Positions 32,968 through 44,156 of a stretch of DNA of 64,000 nt are shown piece after piece (within the stretch, counting starts at the first letter, position 1; each line of letters opens with the position of its first letter). Below the pieces are notes generated by a model that was given only the letters and a program-made list of their open reading frames with translations, made no database searches and was not told the origin of the DNA. This DNA comes from Tuctoria greenei (Eukaryota; Streptophyta; Magnoliopsida; Poales; Poaceae). The position numbers and the translations under genes are program-made. The stretch is from positions 153,348,929 through 153,412,928 of the forward strand of contig JAYESD010000009.1 of the NCBI GenBank assembly GCA_036927565.1. The letters run 5' to 3'.

Positions 32968-33748
32968 CAGGTGAACTCGCTCTTAACTTCTTTTACATGT
33001 GAGTTTGAGAATAGATTGCTATGTGATAATTTAATTGTTATTAGGAATAATGGAGAAGATCAATAAGTGAAGGAAAGAGGCCTTGGGAGCATGGAGAACC
33101 AGCTGGGACGTCCACAAGTTGATGGAAGCAGTTTACAACTCGGACTCGAGTTCAACACGGAGTCCAGGAGCAGACCATCTTAAAACGGACGCCCAGGAGG
33201 CATACGAACTCCGTTTTCGATGTTCTACATATGCACAGAAAGAGGAGAAGATAAAATTTCCAAAGGTTCTGGTCTCACCTCAAAATTCCTCCAGAGTCAT
33301 TGGGAATCGTCAAAACAAGTCGAGTCCAGATTTCTGTCTGGTGCTGCGCCATCGAATCGGGCCTTTGGGCCTTGTATCCCGTATGAGTCCATTAGGGACG
33401 TGCCTAATCATGTTTTGGCCGAACCCTAGCCTTTAAATACTGCATCCACCAGTCATATTCGGTGGGTTTTGATTAGAATAACAATTTCGCCGTTCTACGG
33501 TTTGTGAGACCCCAACTTTTCAATTTCAGATCGTGTCTTCTATGTTCTTGCTTGTGTTCTCGGTTCACTTGTAGGGATTAGCCTTCTTGGCGAGGTCAAG
33601 CATGTGCCGCACGGTTGATAACCAACGGAGCAGTGGTGTAGTGATTGCAGGGTTATTCGAACTACTCGAGTGGCGTGGATCATCAACGTCCAGTTCTCCA
33701 CCCCAATCGACTTACCTTTCAGAAGATTGGGCCTAAACCTACTCATCA
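32886..33748 (+). repeat. 3' LTR of the outer gypsy element
   Basis: Begins TGATGAGGAC directly after the polypurine tract and ends TACTCATCA before CCCAG (33749-33753). Its first 82 bases are also the last codons of pol. TTTAAATA near 33,432 is the likely TATA element. Confidence 0.9.
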
Positions 33749-33753
33749 CCCAG

Positions 33754-33839
33754 TTCCTTGCCCGGGTGGCCATGAACGGCCACATGTGGCGGCCTAAGTC
33801 CTGGCCATGCTCCGCTATGATGCCGACCGCGAGGCTCAC
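33754..33839 (+). pseudogene. F-box protein gene, second fragment between two retrotransposons
   Basis: Directly after the CCCAG duplication the F-box frame continues (FLARVAMNGHM) for about a dozen codons. It then needs a one-base shift to give the family-like VLAMLRYDADREAH, which is preceded by a TAA. At 33840 the fragment meets TGTTGACGGC, the end of an Athila-like LTR, so the gene is cut a second time. Only 86 bases survive between the two elements. The 3' part would lie beyond the right edge of the window. Confidence 0.6.
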
Positions 33840-34377
33840 TGTTGACGGCTCCTAAGGTATACTAACAAATCATCCCTAGCAAAGGTGCTAGAAATGCTTG
33901 TTGGTATTACTTACGCACCATTAACTAAACATATCCAACTGATGTGTTAGAAATGCTTGTTAATAGTTCTATTGGATCACAGAGTGAATTCCGCAAGCGC
34001 ACAGAGGTATCATTGTAGCATTTCCCCTTAAGAGTATTCCCAAGGGCGTCATTTATTTGATCCCAAAGGAAGGTGGGGTAGAGAAATAACAATCATCAAG
34101 TGGAAAGGGTAGAAAGGTCTAGGTAAGAATCTAGTAAGGATGGATAAAATAATAGTGGAGGTAGTGTGACACACACAAATTCTTTCAAGTCTAAGGGGGA
34201 TAAGAGGATCCTAGAGGTTAGTTAAGGTTGAGAGTTATGGAGGTACTCCTACTATGCTCTATTGTACATATACATAGTCTAAACTAATTATTCATAAGCT
34301 AGATCAATAGTGGTTCAACACATCGAGCACGGGCTTACCCCTAGCAATACTAGGGTGACTCCCGCCAAGAGCCTGTG
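33840..34377 (-). repeat. Athila-like 3' LTR, distal part
   Basis: In plus sense it begins TGTTGACGGCTCC after CTCAC (33835-33839, the candidate target duplication). It is cut at 34377 by the minus-strand gypsy element. Small frames in it are not supported. Confidence 0.65.
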
Positions 34378-37189
34378 TGTGACACCCAGTTCCGAAAATG
34401 AACCAAGTGAACGCATATGTGTGCCCAAGATGTTCAACACACATACACGAGTGCATCACAAAAGAGTATACAGAAAATTACCACAAAACAAGATTAATTA
34501 ACTAAATTTTATTGCAGAAACCATATTATCCTCGAGTACAAACTCTAATGAATATTAATGACAAGTTCAACTAATGCAGCGGAAATAAACTAAATAAGCA
34601 AACTAAACGGCTAGGCAGCATAAGCAATAGGGTATAGCGAAGCTCCATGCAACACCACATGCAAGCTGACGGTAGACACGGCCTAGAACTCCACATTATC
34701 GCCATTAAACTCCCAATCCTGACCTGCAACTGTTTGGGGGGGGGATTGCAAGAGTGAGTACATGTCGTACTCAGCAAGTGTGGAAAATATGACATGTGGC
34801 TGATTCAAATGACGAATATAATAATGGTTAAGTGCTGAAAAGTACATTAAAACATTTGAAAACCAATATATTATATGTATGTGAAGTAAACCCATCATAA
34901 TCATAAGTAATATCATAATACCAGTCTGAACTCACTACCATCATCAATAATTCCAGATTTCACCATTTGCCAATAACCATATTCAGTACCAAAAATTAAT
35001 CCATAACCAGCCATAACCATTACCAAACCATAACCGTCCTAATATCGAGTTCCCTCTAATCATGGAAGTTGTCCAGGTTCTCATAACCGGGAGCACGGCT
35101 ATCATGATAGTTTTGTTAGACACACTCTGTAGAGGTTGTACCGCTTTACCCACGTGTTTGTGCTTTCATCACCCGTCGACGACTAAAGAACCTCCCTTAT
35201 GCCAATTACACTTCCTTTGGTGTATGGCCAAGAGATCACAAAATAGCCCTTACAAAGGGATTACTAGCCTATTTAGATCCCACTAAGGTTTCACCAGTGG
35301 CGATGTCTCCCGCAGGGCACATCTTCAACCAAGGGCCCCCTCTTGAGCCATTCGGATCCCAAGGTAGTCCCACCAATCATCAACAAACCCAATCTGGCTA
35401 CCCCTTCCCCGAGCATCCATATTGGTCCAAATAGCACTGGCAAAGCCCTAATTAATCAGCTACGCCGCACCCATACTTGGCCTCGTGGTGGAACTGTAAT
35501 CTTGGCTTATTCTCGCATGAACCGGTCCTTAGATCTAAAGCAAGCAAACCACCATATCATCCAACCCATCCATATACCAGGCTTGCTTAGATCACCCATT
35601 ACATATCATATTAACCAGTTCATGTTAATCCATATACCATTAATACATAATTAAATAATATAGTGGTTTCCCATCCCAATTAATTAAGCGATGCAAAAGG
35701 TAAAAAGCCCTTCCCGACTCTCTACCATAATTCCAGGTGACAAGGGTGGTTTAACAATTCTAGTAAACTTCCTACCATAGGATTTCCCATCAAATTGACA
35801 CAAGCATGCAGTTTGCAAACAAAATATTTATTTTAAAATAGGATCTATGCTTCAAGGACACTTGCCTTGCTCTTGAGGTTGATTAGGGTCAAAGCCTTCA
35901 AACTCTTGGTGCTGAAGATCCTCCGCGGCACTCTCTAGCGCAAATCCGTCTAATCCGCACAATAAACATACAACAAGAACACAATCAAAGAGTGCACAAA
36001 TATTACTCAAGATGACATGATATGCATGATTGATGCAAATGCAAGGTAGAACTTGTTAATGGATTGATTTCAAAGATCACTAACTAGTTCTAATAGATTT
36101 TAACAAGTTTATACAGTTTTCAATGTGATTAGATCAAATTTTAGAATCAATTCAACACAATTTAGCTAGGAAAATCGGACTAGTCTGTAGAAGGTCGAAC
36201 TAGTCCGCACTTTGCAGAACTAGCGAACTAGGGTTTTCTAGATCGACGTAAATTTGGAGATTAGGGGTCAGATTCACGTAAGGAAAAGAGAATAGAAGGT
36301 ATACCAGGTGTTTAGAACTCCAATGAATCAAGAAACTTGGAGGTAACAATTGGATCTTGATGATCTAGGGTTGGGGATGAACTTGGAGATGAATTGGTGT
36401 TGGAGAACGAAAGCTTGATGGAGATCTTGATCCTCTTTCGTTTCCTCCTCTTCTTCTTCTTGCTTAGGATCTCCTCCGCCCTCCTTGATGGTGGCTCTCC
36501 ACGAACTAGGGTTTGGGTGGGGTGGAAAAGTGGCAAATAGATGTCAAGTCAAGAGGTGGGGTTGTTTATATAGAGGTGGAGTCTAGGGTTAGAGGGATTT
36601 CAAGTTTGAGAGGAGTAGAGGCCGGTTTAGAGTCCCACATGGCCTCTAAAAGAGTTAGGCACAACATCCCTAGGCCCACTTAACGTGAAACCTAAGAAAC
36701 AAGTCGTAAAACAAAAGATCAACTCAGAGTTGCGAAATATCGGACAAGTCCGAAAAGGACCGGACTAGTCCGAAGTTGTCCGGAGAGAAAATCGGACAAG
36801 TTTGGCCTAAAATCGGACAAGTCCGACTTTAGCCAGAGAGGAAAATGGACAAGTCCGCTGGAACACCGGACTAGTCCGGAAAAGTCCAGGGACTTAGCAA
36901 ATTTTCAAGGATTCTTGGAATATCAGACTAGTCCGCACAAAATCGGACAAGTCCGAAAGTTTCCAGAGGCAAAATCGGACTAGTCCGCAGCAAAAATGGA
37001 CAAGTCCATTTTTAGTCAGAGAGAAATCAGACTAGTCCTCAGTGAAATCGGACTAGTCTGCACTTTCCTGCATTTTAAGTGCGGTTTTGTTCCAAATCAA
37101 TTTTAAACTCGTTCCTTTTGTTGTGGGTTAATGTTAAACATGTATATGAGTGTATGCATGGCATGATGCATGAAAATGAGTGTGTTACA
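34378..37189 (-). repeat. 3' LTR of the chromodomain gypsy element
   Basis: Plus-sense ends are TGTGACACCC (34378) and GTGTTACA (37189). A minus-strand TATATAAA lies at about 36,565-36,573. Between about 36,180 and 37,060 are many CGGACTAGTCCG and CGGACAAGTCCG type palindromes. GTGAAGTAAACCC near 34,880 is the uninterrupted form of the site where the copia element entered the other LTR. The repeated small frames at 35,343 and 36,536 occur in both LTRs and are not genes. Confidence 0.85.
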
Positions 37190-38176
37190 AACCTACCCCC
37201 CTTAAAATGAATCTCGCCCTCGAGATTCGACGCGGAAGGGAAGAGATAGGGAAATTCCTTCTTGATATCATCCTCCAACTCCCATGTTGCCTCTGATTCT
37301 GTGTGATGCTTCCATTGAACTTTACACCATCGAATCACCTTGTTCCTTGTGGTTCTCTCCTTGGTTTCCAAGATCTTGTTCAGTTGCTCGGCATAAGTCA
37401 AATCTTCCTCTAGCTCCAATTCTTCCATTGACACTTGTTCTTCTGGTACTCTCAAGCACTTCTTGAGTTGGGAAACATGAAAGACATCATGTACGTTTGA
37501 AAGATGAGTTGGCATCTCCAACTTATACGCTACTTCTCCTCTTTTGTCCAAAATCTTGAATGGTCCAATGTAGCGAGGCGCTAGCTTGCCTCTTATGTTA
37601 AACCTCTTATGACCTCTCATTGGTGACACCTTGAGGTAAACAAAATCTCCCACTTCAAAGGTTAATTTCCTTCTCCTATTGTCTGCATAGCCTTTTTGTC
37701 TTGATTGGGCAGCCCTCAAGTTTTCACGAATCATTTGGACTTGCTTTTCGGCTTCTTGCAACACATTCGGACCAAATACTTGAGTTTCTCCTGCCTCATT
37801 CCAGAATAAAGGTGTCCTACACTTCCTTCCATAAAGCGCTTCATATGGCGACATTTTAAAGCTCGCTTGGTAACTATTGTTGTATGAAAATTCCGCGTAT
37901 GGCAAGCTCTTATTCCAACTTTTCCCATGCTTTAAAGCACAATCTCTTAACATGTCCTCCAAAATTTGATTGGTCCTCTCGATTTGCCCATCAGTTTGAG
38001 GGTGATATGCTGAACTAAAATTCAGCTTCGTTCCCAAAGCTTCATGCAATTTCTACCAAAATCTGGAGGTAAATTGAGAACCTCTATCCGAGACTATCTT
38101 CTTCGGTACTCCGTGTCGACACACAATATGCTCCATGTATATTTTGACCAATTGTGCAGCTGTATACTTGGTATTG
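37075..38176 (-). pseudogene. Integrase C-terminal part and chromodomain of the minus gypsy element
   Basis: Reading minus from the solo LTR: TKYTAAQLVKIYMEHIV, an integrase core end with Glu in HPQTDGQIERTNQILE, YRPLY-type ALYGRKCRTPLFW, FVYLKVSPMRG, and LSNVHDVFHVSQLKKCLR. The C-terminus (YAEQLNKILETKERTTRN, then VQWKHHTESEATWELE) resembles the chromodomain of Tekay/Del chromoviruses, which directs integration to certain chromatin. A TAG at 38055-38053 breaks the integrase. The frame continues through the polypurine tract into the 3' LTR, stopping at 37075. Confidence 0.75.
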
Positions 38177-39829
38177 TGTAGGATCGAAGAGCACGTTAAA
38201 AGCTACCAGAGGGGGGGGGGGGGTGAATGGTAGATTTAAAAATCTTACGCAGCGGAAACAATTAAACCCCAACCCCTTCGGCAGAAAAATGATCTGTTAA
38301 AAAATCGTGTGTGAGACTAATCTAAACGTGTTTCACCGTGACAAAAGTGATAGATATCATAGAGAATCAAGTCACAAAGACAACACAACAAGAATCACTC
38401 AAATCCATCGAGAAAAACTCAAGTTATGATCGAAAGATCAAACAAAGGTCAATCTGCCCTACCCGAAAAAAAAACAGTTCTGGAACGCTGCAAAGAAACT
38501 CGTGTAGATCATAGACCACAAATCCAAAGTCCGTGAAATTTTGACATATGATAGATAATAAAGTTTTGAATACCACCCAAAAAGAATCACGTCAATTGGA
38601 TCTGTAAAACTCGAGTTATGATAAAACCACCGACGAAAGGTAGTGCTGTCCAGAAACTCGACAAGTAAAACTTGTCTGGAACAAGCCGGACGAACAAGGC
38701 ACAAAAGTTCCTTAAAACTAAGAATTTTATTCAATAGAACACAAGAGGAACAGCCCCAAAGTCGTGCACCACGAGCTCTAGGATCCCTTGCTTATATAAC
38801 CAGCTCGAAAGCCAACTCAACTCAGAAGGAACCTAATCCTACTCTGTTCACGAATCGTAACTTTCCATAACTGCTTAGGATTCTTCTATACGCAGATAGA
38901 TGCAATCTTAAGACTTCCAAACACCGTAGGAACGTATCCCACATTCCTAAACAACTCAAATTCGTGACCCACACGAAATCCTATCATAACAACCTCAAAT
39001 CTTTCTATATTTGAGTCAAACTCGACTCAGCCGCAGCCTGAGTCCATAACCTTGTCGGTTGGACCTTTCTGACCAACTCTTTACGTCCACATATCTTCAT
39101 CATGCCTCGTAACCATGTAGCCACGTCCATGCACTCATTGAACACGTGCAAACATCTTCCAATGACGTCCACGATACCTTCACATGCATTGTTCTTGATT
39201 CAATCATGTTGCGCAACCTCCTGATCAGCTCAACCACAATTCCTCCTGAATTTGGTTGTTGGAACCTCATCTCCTCCCTAAGACTAGTCCAATGGATCCC
39301 GTCACCAGCCATGTCTTGAACTCAAGCAACACCTGCACATGAATAAACAACCAATCCATACGAGCCCAAGTCCTCGACTTGACTCAAGTTAATTCCGAAC
39401 ACAACACCTTACGTGAGAACCTCACGTAAGCATGTTGCAAAACACAGTAACACGATATCATTCATGTCAACCAAAAATGCACCAAAGACTTAGAAAATGA
39501 ATACTAAGCAATCTTTCTAGAGATGTAAAGCAAGTATGAAACATTGCAAATGAAAAACAGAATCATTGCGGTCAAGTTCCGGACCTTGCTAGAGCAACCC
39601 GGACCTTGAGCTGGAGCTAACAAAAGCTAGTAGAACCTAGCGCCGGAACTTACCAAAACTAGTATAACCAAGTAAACCCAAAAGCCAAAGCTAGAGACAA
39701 AACTCACCGGAGCTAACCAAAACTAGTCGGATCTTAATAAAAAGGTGTTTTGGTGATATTCAAAGCTTTTATCGTCAAAGCAAGTGTATTCACTACAAGC
39801 CAATGTATTTAGCACACATAGGTCTTACA
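38177..39829 (-). mobile_element. Solo LTR of a copia element in the integrase
   Basis: Plus-sense ends TGTAGGATCG and AGGTCTTACA bound 1,653 bases, flanked by TATTG (38172-38176) and TCTTG (39830-39834), a candidate 5-bp duplication with one mismatch. On the minus strand the end reads AACGTGCTCTTCGATCCTACA, like the 3' end of many grass copia LTRs, and TATATAAG lies at 38798-38791. A G13 run is at 38211-38223. There is no internal region or second LTR, so it probably arose by recombination between two LTRs. Confidence 0.7.
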
Positions 39830-40571
39830 TCTTGACAGGAACAAAATGAGCTGACTTGGTCAATCGATCCACGATTACCCAAATTGAGTCATACCCGGAC
39901 TGGGTGCTCGATAAACCAACTATGGAGTCCATTCCAATTTCTTCCCACATCCATTCTGGGATCTTTAATGGTTGCAATAATCCAGCTGGTCTTTGATGTT
40001 CCGCCTTGACTCATTGACACACATCACACAATGCCACATATTCAGCTATGTCCTTTTTCATGCTATCCCACCAAGAGCAAGTCTTCAAGTCTTTGTACAT
40101 CTTTGTACAACCGGGGTGAATCGAGTATGGCGAGTCATGTGCCTCCTTTAGTATTGTCTCCCGAATATGCTTCACATTAGGCACAACGATTCTCTTTCCA
40201 AGCCATAAGGTACCATGTTCGTCTTCATCAAATCTGAATTCTCTCCCTTCTTCGGTCTTTCCTTGATTTCCTTGATCTCTTCATCCGCGGCCCGTGCTTT
40301 TCGAATTTCTTGCTCCAGGGTTGGGTTTTACTCCATCATCTCCATCTCATTTACAAATCCGAGGTTCAACCTTTCGAACTCCTTACATAACTCGGATGGT
40401 AACTCTCGAACCGTGAGTTGATGACTTACTCCCTTTCTACTCAAAGCATCGGCCACTACATTGGCTTTTCCCGGATGATAGTTGATCCCCTAATCATAGT
40501 CTTTTATGAGCTCCAACCATCTTAGTTGCCTCAAGTTCAGATCCGTTTGTGTGAAAATATACTTCAAACTC
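39830..40571 (-). pseudogene. RNase H end and integrase N-terminal part of the minus gypsy element
   Basis: Broken frames on the minus strand carry the RNase H end (DHKSLKYIFTQ region), a zinc-finger region (HPGCTKMYKDLKT, CDVC) and the integrase core start (DRLTKSAHFVPVK), ending at the solo LTR. Several stops and a frame change near 40,600 separate it from the RT part. Confidence 0.65.
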
Positions 40572-42089
40572 TTATGATCCGTATAAATTTTCACACCTAT
40601 GTCCAAGGATGTAGCGTCCCCAAATCTTCAATGCATGTACCACGGCTGCTAGTTCAAGATCATGTGTAGGATAATTCTGCTGATGTTTCTTCAATTGTCT
40701 CGATTCATATGCAACCACTTGACCTTTTTGCATAAGCACGCATCCGAGTCCTTGTCTTGATGCGTCACAATAAATATCAAAACACTTGCTCACGTCCGGC
40801 AATATTAAGACTGGGGCTATTGTTAACCTTTTCTTCAACTCTTGAAAACTCCCTTGACAAGCTTGAGTCCATTGGAAAGCCTTTCCCTTCATTAGAAATT
40901 CCGTCATGGGCTTGGCTATCTTGGAAAAGTCCTTGATGAATCGACGGTAATATCCAGCCATCCCAAGGAAACTCCTTATTTCCTTTACATTTTGCGGTGG
41001 TTCCCACTTCAACACGTCTCTCACTTTTCCGGGGTCAGCCGATACTCCTCCTCCTGAGATGATATGACCCAAAAACGACACCTCTTTCAACCAAAACTGA
41101 CACTTGTTGAACTTGGCATACAATTGATGCTCCCTCAATTTCTGCAATGTAAGCCTCAAGTGTTCCTCATGTTCTTTCTTATCCTTCGAGTAGATCATAA
41201 TGTCATCAATAAATACCAGAATGAACTTATCCAAGTACTCCATGAAGACCTTATTCATGAGGTACATAAAGTACGCAGGCGCGTTTGTCAGTCCAAATGA
41301 CATGACGGTGTACTCATGGGACCCATACCGCGTCCTAAAAGCTGTCTTGGGTATGTCTGATGGTCTAATCTTCATTTGAAAGTATCCCGACCACAAATCA
41401 ATCTTAGAGAAGATACAAGCACCCTTCATCTAATCAAACAGGTCTTCTATGCGTGGCAAGGTGTACTTGTTCTTGATTGTTACCTTGTTGAGAGCTCGGT
41501 AATCCACACACATCCTTTGGGTTCCATCCTTCTTGTCCACAAACAGCACGGGCGCTCCCCAAGGTGAAGAACTAGGGCGAATAAAACCTCCCTCTAGTTG
41601 CTCTTGAATTTGCTTCTTGAGCTCCGCTAATTCCATAGGAGGCATCCTATACAGCCTCTTAGCTATAGGTGCAGTTCCAGGTATTAAATCAATAACAAAC
41701 TCAATGTCTCGATCAGGTGGCATACCTGGCAACTCATCCGGAAAAACATCCAAAAAATCACACACCACCGGAATCTCCTCAATTGCGGCACCATCCATAT
41801 GATTCAACTCCAATTGCTTCAGTGCGGTTTGAGATGCTTCAAATTCTACGGTGATCCCTTCCTCATTGGTCAACTTCACCGTTTTCGTGGCACACTTAAT
41901 AACTCCATTGTGCCTCAACCAGTCCATACCAAGTATAATGTCCAATCCTAGAGAATCCAAAACAATGAGGTTGGCGGAGAAGTCTACCCCTCTTATTCTA
42001 AGGCTTACTTTTGGACATACTATATTTGTTCTCATCTCTCCTCCAGGAGACTTAAACAATAGAGTAAACTTCATATGAGAGATAGGCAA
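40572..42089 (-). pseudogene. Protease end, reverse transcriptase and RNase H of the minus gypsy element
   Basis: From 42089 (minus) a region with DIILGMDWLRHNG (after the protease) leads to RT: FVDKKDGTQRMCVDYRALN, a TAG at 41432-41430 replacing a codon after RIEDLFD, and then in the same frame FSKIDLWSGYFQMKI, SFGLTNAPAYFM and the catalytic FIDD. The RNase H start CDASRQGLGCVLMQ follows. FIDD in place of YxDD is common in this branch. The stop codon at 41430 and the shift near 40,600 inactivate it. Confidence 0.8.
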
Positions 42090-42246
42090 ACTATACTTGG
42101 CAACATACTTCAGAATGAAACAACATAGTCACGGGGTTGGAGTTGGCGAGAAACATACCAATGACCACGTCATCCGCTTGTTGAGTATCCCCCATAGAGA
42201 CATGGTTCACGTTGCCACGAGCAAAATTCTGCTGTCCACGGTTTCC

Positions 42247-43377
42247 TTATGGTTGTCCTCCATTGGATCTTGGGTTTTCCCTTGGTGCATTGCTTCCTTG
42301 ACCAAGGCCTGACTTAGGACATTGATGCGCAAAGTGTCCAGCTTCTCCGCAAGTATAGCACTTCTTAACTCCACCAGAATTATTGGGACGAGCTTGGTTT
42401 TGAACACTTGCACCAGGAAAATTAGCACATGGTGCATAAGGCATTGGAGTCCTAGGTGCTTGCATAACAGGGCGTTGTTGCACATATTGAGTTGGGCGCG
42501 GTGCAAATCCAGGGCGTTGAGCAGGAATAGAAGAGCTGAAATAAGGCGCATTGGGTGGCGCAAAGCGAGGGCGCACATTACTCCCTTGTTGCTGTCCTTG
42601 ATATGGCGCCTTCCTCTTGTTGTCTTGTTCCATCTCGCGGACCTTGTTCTCAACCACAATTGCTTTGTCCAGAAGCTTCTGAAAGTTGGAATAATCACAA
42701 TTGAGCAATTGCATTTGAATCTCATTGTTCAAGCCTCTCATGAACACGTATTGCTTCCGGCTGTCCCGACTAACATCCTCAGGTGCATATCTTGAGAGTT
42801 GAGTGAACTTATTAAGATATTCACTCACGCTTGATCTTCCTTGCCTTAAGTTCTCAAATTCTTGCCTCTTCAAAATAATAACACCTTCCGGCACATAATG
42901 AGAACGGAAACTCTCCTTGAATTTCGCCCAGGTAATTCTCTCTTGGTTCTCATGGGCATTGCATAGTAAATCCCACCAACCCGCAGCTGCTCCAACTAGT
43001 TGATGAGAAGCAAATAAGACCTCCCGGTCACTGCATTGGACAATAGCTAGCTTCTTCTCCACGGACTTGAGCCAATCATCCGCGTCCATAGGGTCAGCGG
43101 CTTGAGCGAAGGTTGGTGGCCTAGTCCTCATAAACTCTCCCAACCGGTTATGAGGAGGCGGGGGTGGCGGTGGAGGCATGTGGGGCTGATTGTTGTTATT
43201 GCCAGCCTTCAGCTGTCCCATAGTTTGTATCATGGTCTGCATGAGCTGGTTTTGCATAGCCAATAGCTGCTCAATGTTGATAGCTCCATGAGCAAGTCCT
43301 TGTCCATTGTTGTTATGAGGTGTTCCATGGTTCTCCTCCTCATCATTAGCATCCCTCTGGTTGTGAGTCCTCACCAT
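42247..43377 (-). CDS. gag of the minus chromodomain gypsy element
   Basis: An intact 376-codon frame from the ATG at 43377: Gln/Met-rich N-terminus, a run of eight Pro, capsid-type segments (ASHQLVGAAAGWWDLLCNAH, FKESFRSHYVPEG, SVSEYLNKFTQLSRYAP) and a zinc knuckle CYTCGEAGHFAHQCP with all Cys and His in place. The stop at 42247 is followed by protease sequence in broken frames, so gag and pol are separated by decay or by normal design. Gag forms the particle that packages the element RNA. It is the best preserved frame of this element. Confidence 0.8.
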   Translation of the reverse strand: MVRTHNQRDANDEEENHGTPHNNNGQGLAHGAINIEQLLAMQNQLMQTMIQTMGQLKAGNNNNQPHMPPPPPPPPHNRLGEFMRTRPPTFAQAADPMDADDWLKSVEKKLAIVQCSDREVLFASHQLVGAAAGWWDLLCNAHENQERITWAKFKESFRSHYVPEGVIILKRQEFENLRQGRSSVSEYLNKFTQLSRYAPEDVSRDSRKQYVFMRGLNNEIQMQLLNCDYSNFQKLLDKAIVVENKVREMEQDNKRKAPYQGQQQGSNVRPRFAPPNAPYFSSSIPAQRPGFAPRPTQYVQQRPVMQAPRTPMPYAPCANFPGASVQNQARPNNSGGVKKCYTCGEAGHFAHQCPKSGLGQGSNAPRENPRSNGGQP

Positions 43378-43645
43378 TTGGAGAAAAACAATAGGTAAGA
43401 ATTAGAAAATGTCCCCAACTATATGCATCAAGGGACATGAAACTAAACAACTAACTAGCCTACGTGGACATGGCAATGCTAAAGCATCCCAAAATCCTCT
43501 ATTAAGCACACAAGCAAACAATATATATAGCAAACAACACTCCAACCAAAAACGCATTGATTCCTGAGTGCTCCTATGTGCTCTAAAGTGTCCATTCTAT
43601 CTAGGTTGTGTCCTACGGTCAACCTGTGGCTCTGATACCAATTAG

Positions 43646-44156
43646 TGACACCCGGTTCCGAAAATGAACCAAGTGAATGCATATGTGTGCCCAGGATGTT
43701 CAACGCACATACACGAGTGCATTACAAAAGAGTATACAGAAAATTACCACATAACAAGATTAATTAACCAAATTTTATTGCACAAACCATATTATCCTCG
43801 AGTACAAACTCTAATGAATATTAATGACAGGTTCAACTAATGCAGTGGAAATAAACTAAATAAGCAAACTAAACGGCTAGGCAGAATAAGCAATAGGGTA
43901 TAACGCAGCTCCATGCAACACCACAGGCAAGGTGATGGTAGACATGGCCTAGAACTCCGCATTATCGCCATTGAACTCCCAATCCTGACCTGCAACTGTT
44001 TTGGGGGGGGGGGGTTGCAAGAGTGAGTACATGTTGTACTCAACAAGTGTGGAAAGTATGACATGTGGCTGATTCAAATGACGAATATAATAATGGTTAA
44101 GTGTTGAAAAGTACATTAAAACATTTGAAAAGCAATATATTATATGTATGTGAAGT
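43646..44156 (-). repeat. 5' LTR of the minus gypsy element, part next to the primer site
   Basis: Starts TGACACCCGG in plus sense, five bases from the primer site. It ends at GAAGT (44152-44156), where the copia element was inserted. Confidence 0.85.

Larger units (their letters stand above)
21727..33748 (+). mobile_element. Ty3/gypsy LTR retrotransposon in the F-box gene (decayed)
   Basis: LTRs of 860 and 863 bases (21727-22586, 32886-33748) begin TGATGAG and end TACTCATCA, and perfect 5-bp CCCAG duplications flank them (21722-21726 and 33749-33753). A tRNA-iMet type primer site TGGTATCAGA follows the 5' LTR at 22589, and a polypurine tract (AGAGGGGAAGGA) precedes the 3' LTR. gag, protease, reverse transcriptase, RNase H and integrase are in gypsy order on the plus strand, broken by stops and frame changes. 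A 4.5-kb related element (24617-29139) is inserted in gag. TTTAAATA in each LTR (about 22,271 and 33,432) is a likely TATA element. Confidence 0.9.

Noticed and set aside
35343..36536. Frames repeated at 56,664-56,951 and 57,562-57,786
   Set aside because: They are similar because they lie in the two LTRs of one gypsy element, not because of coding conservation.
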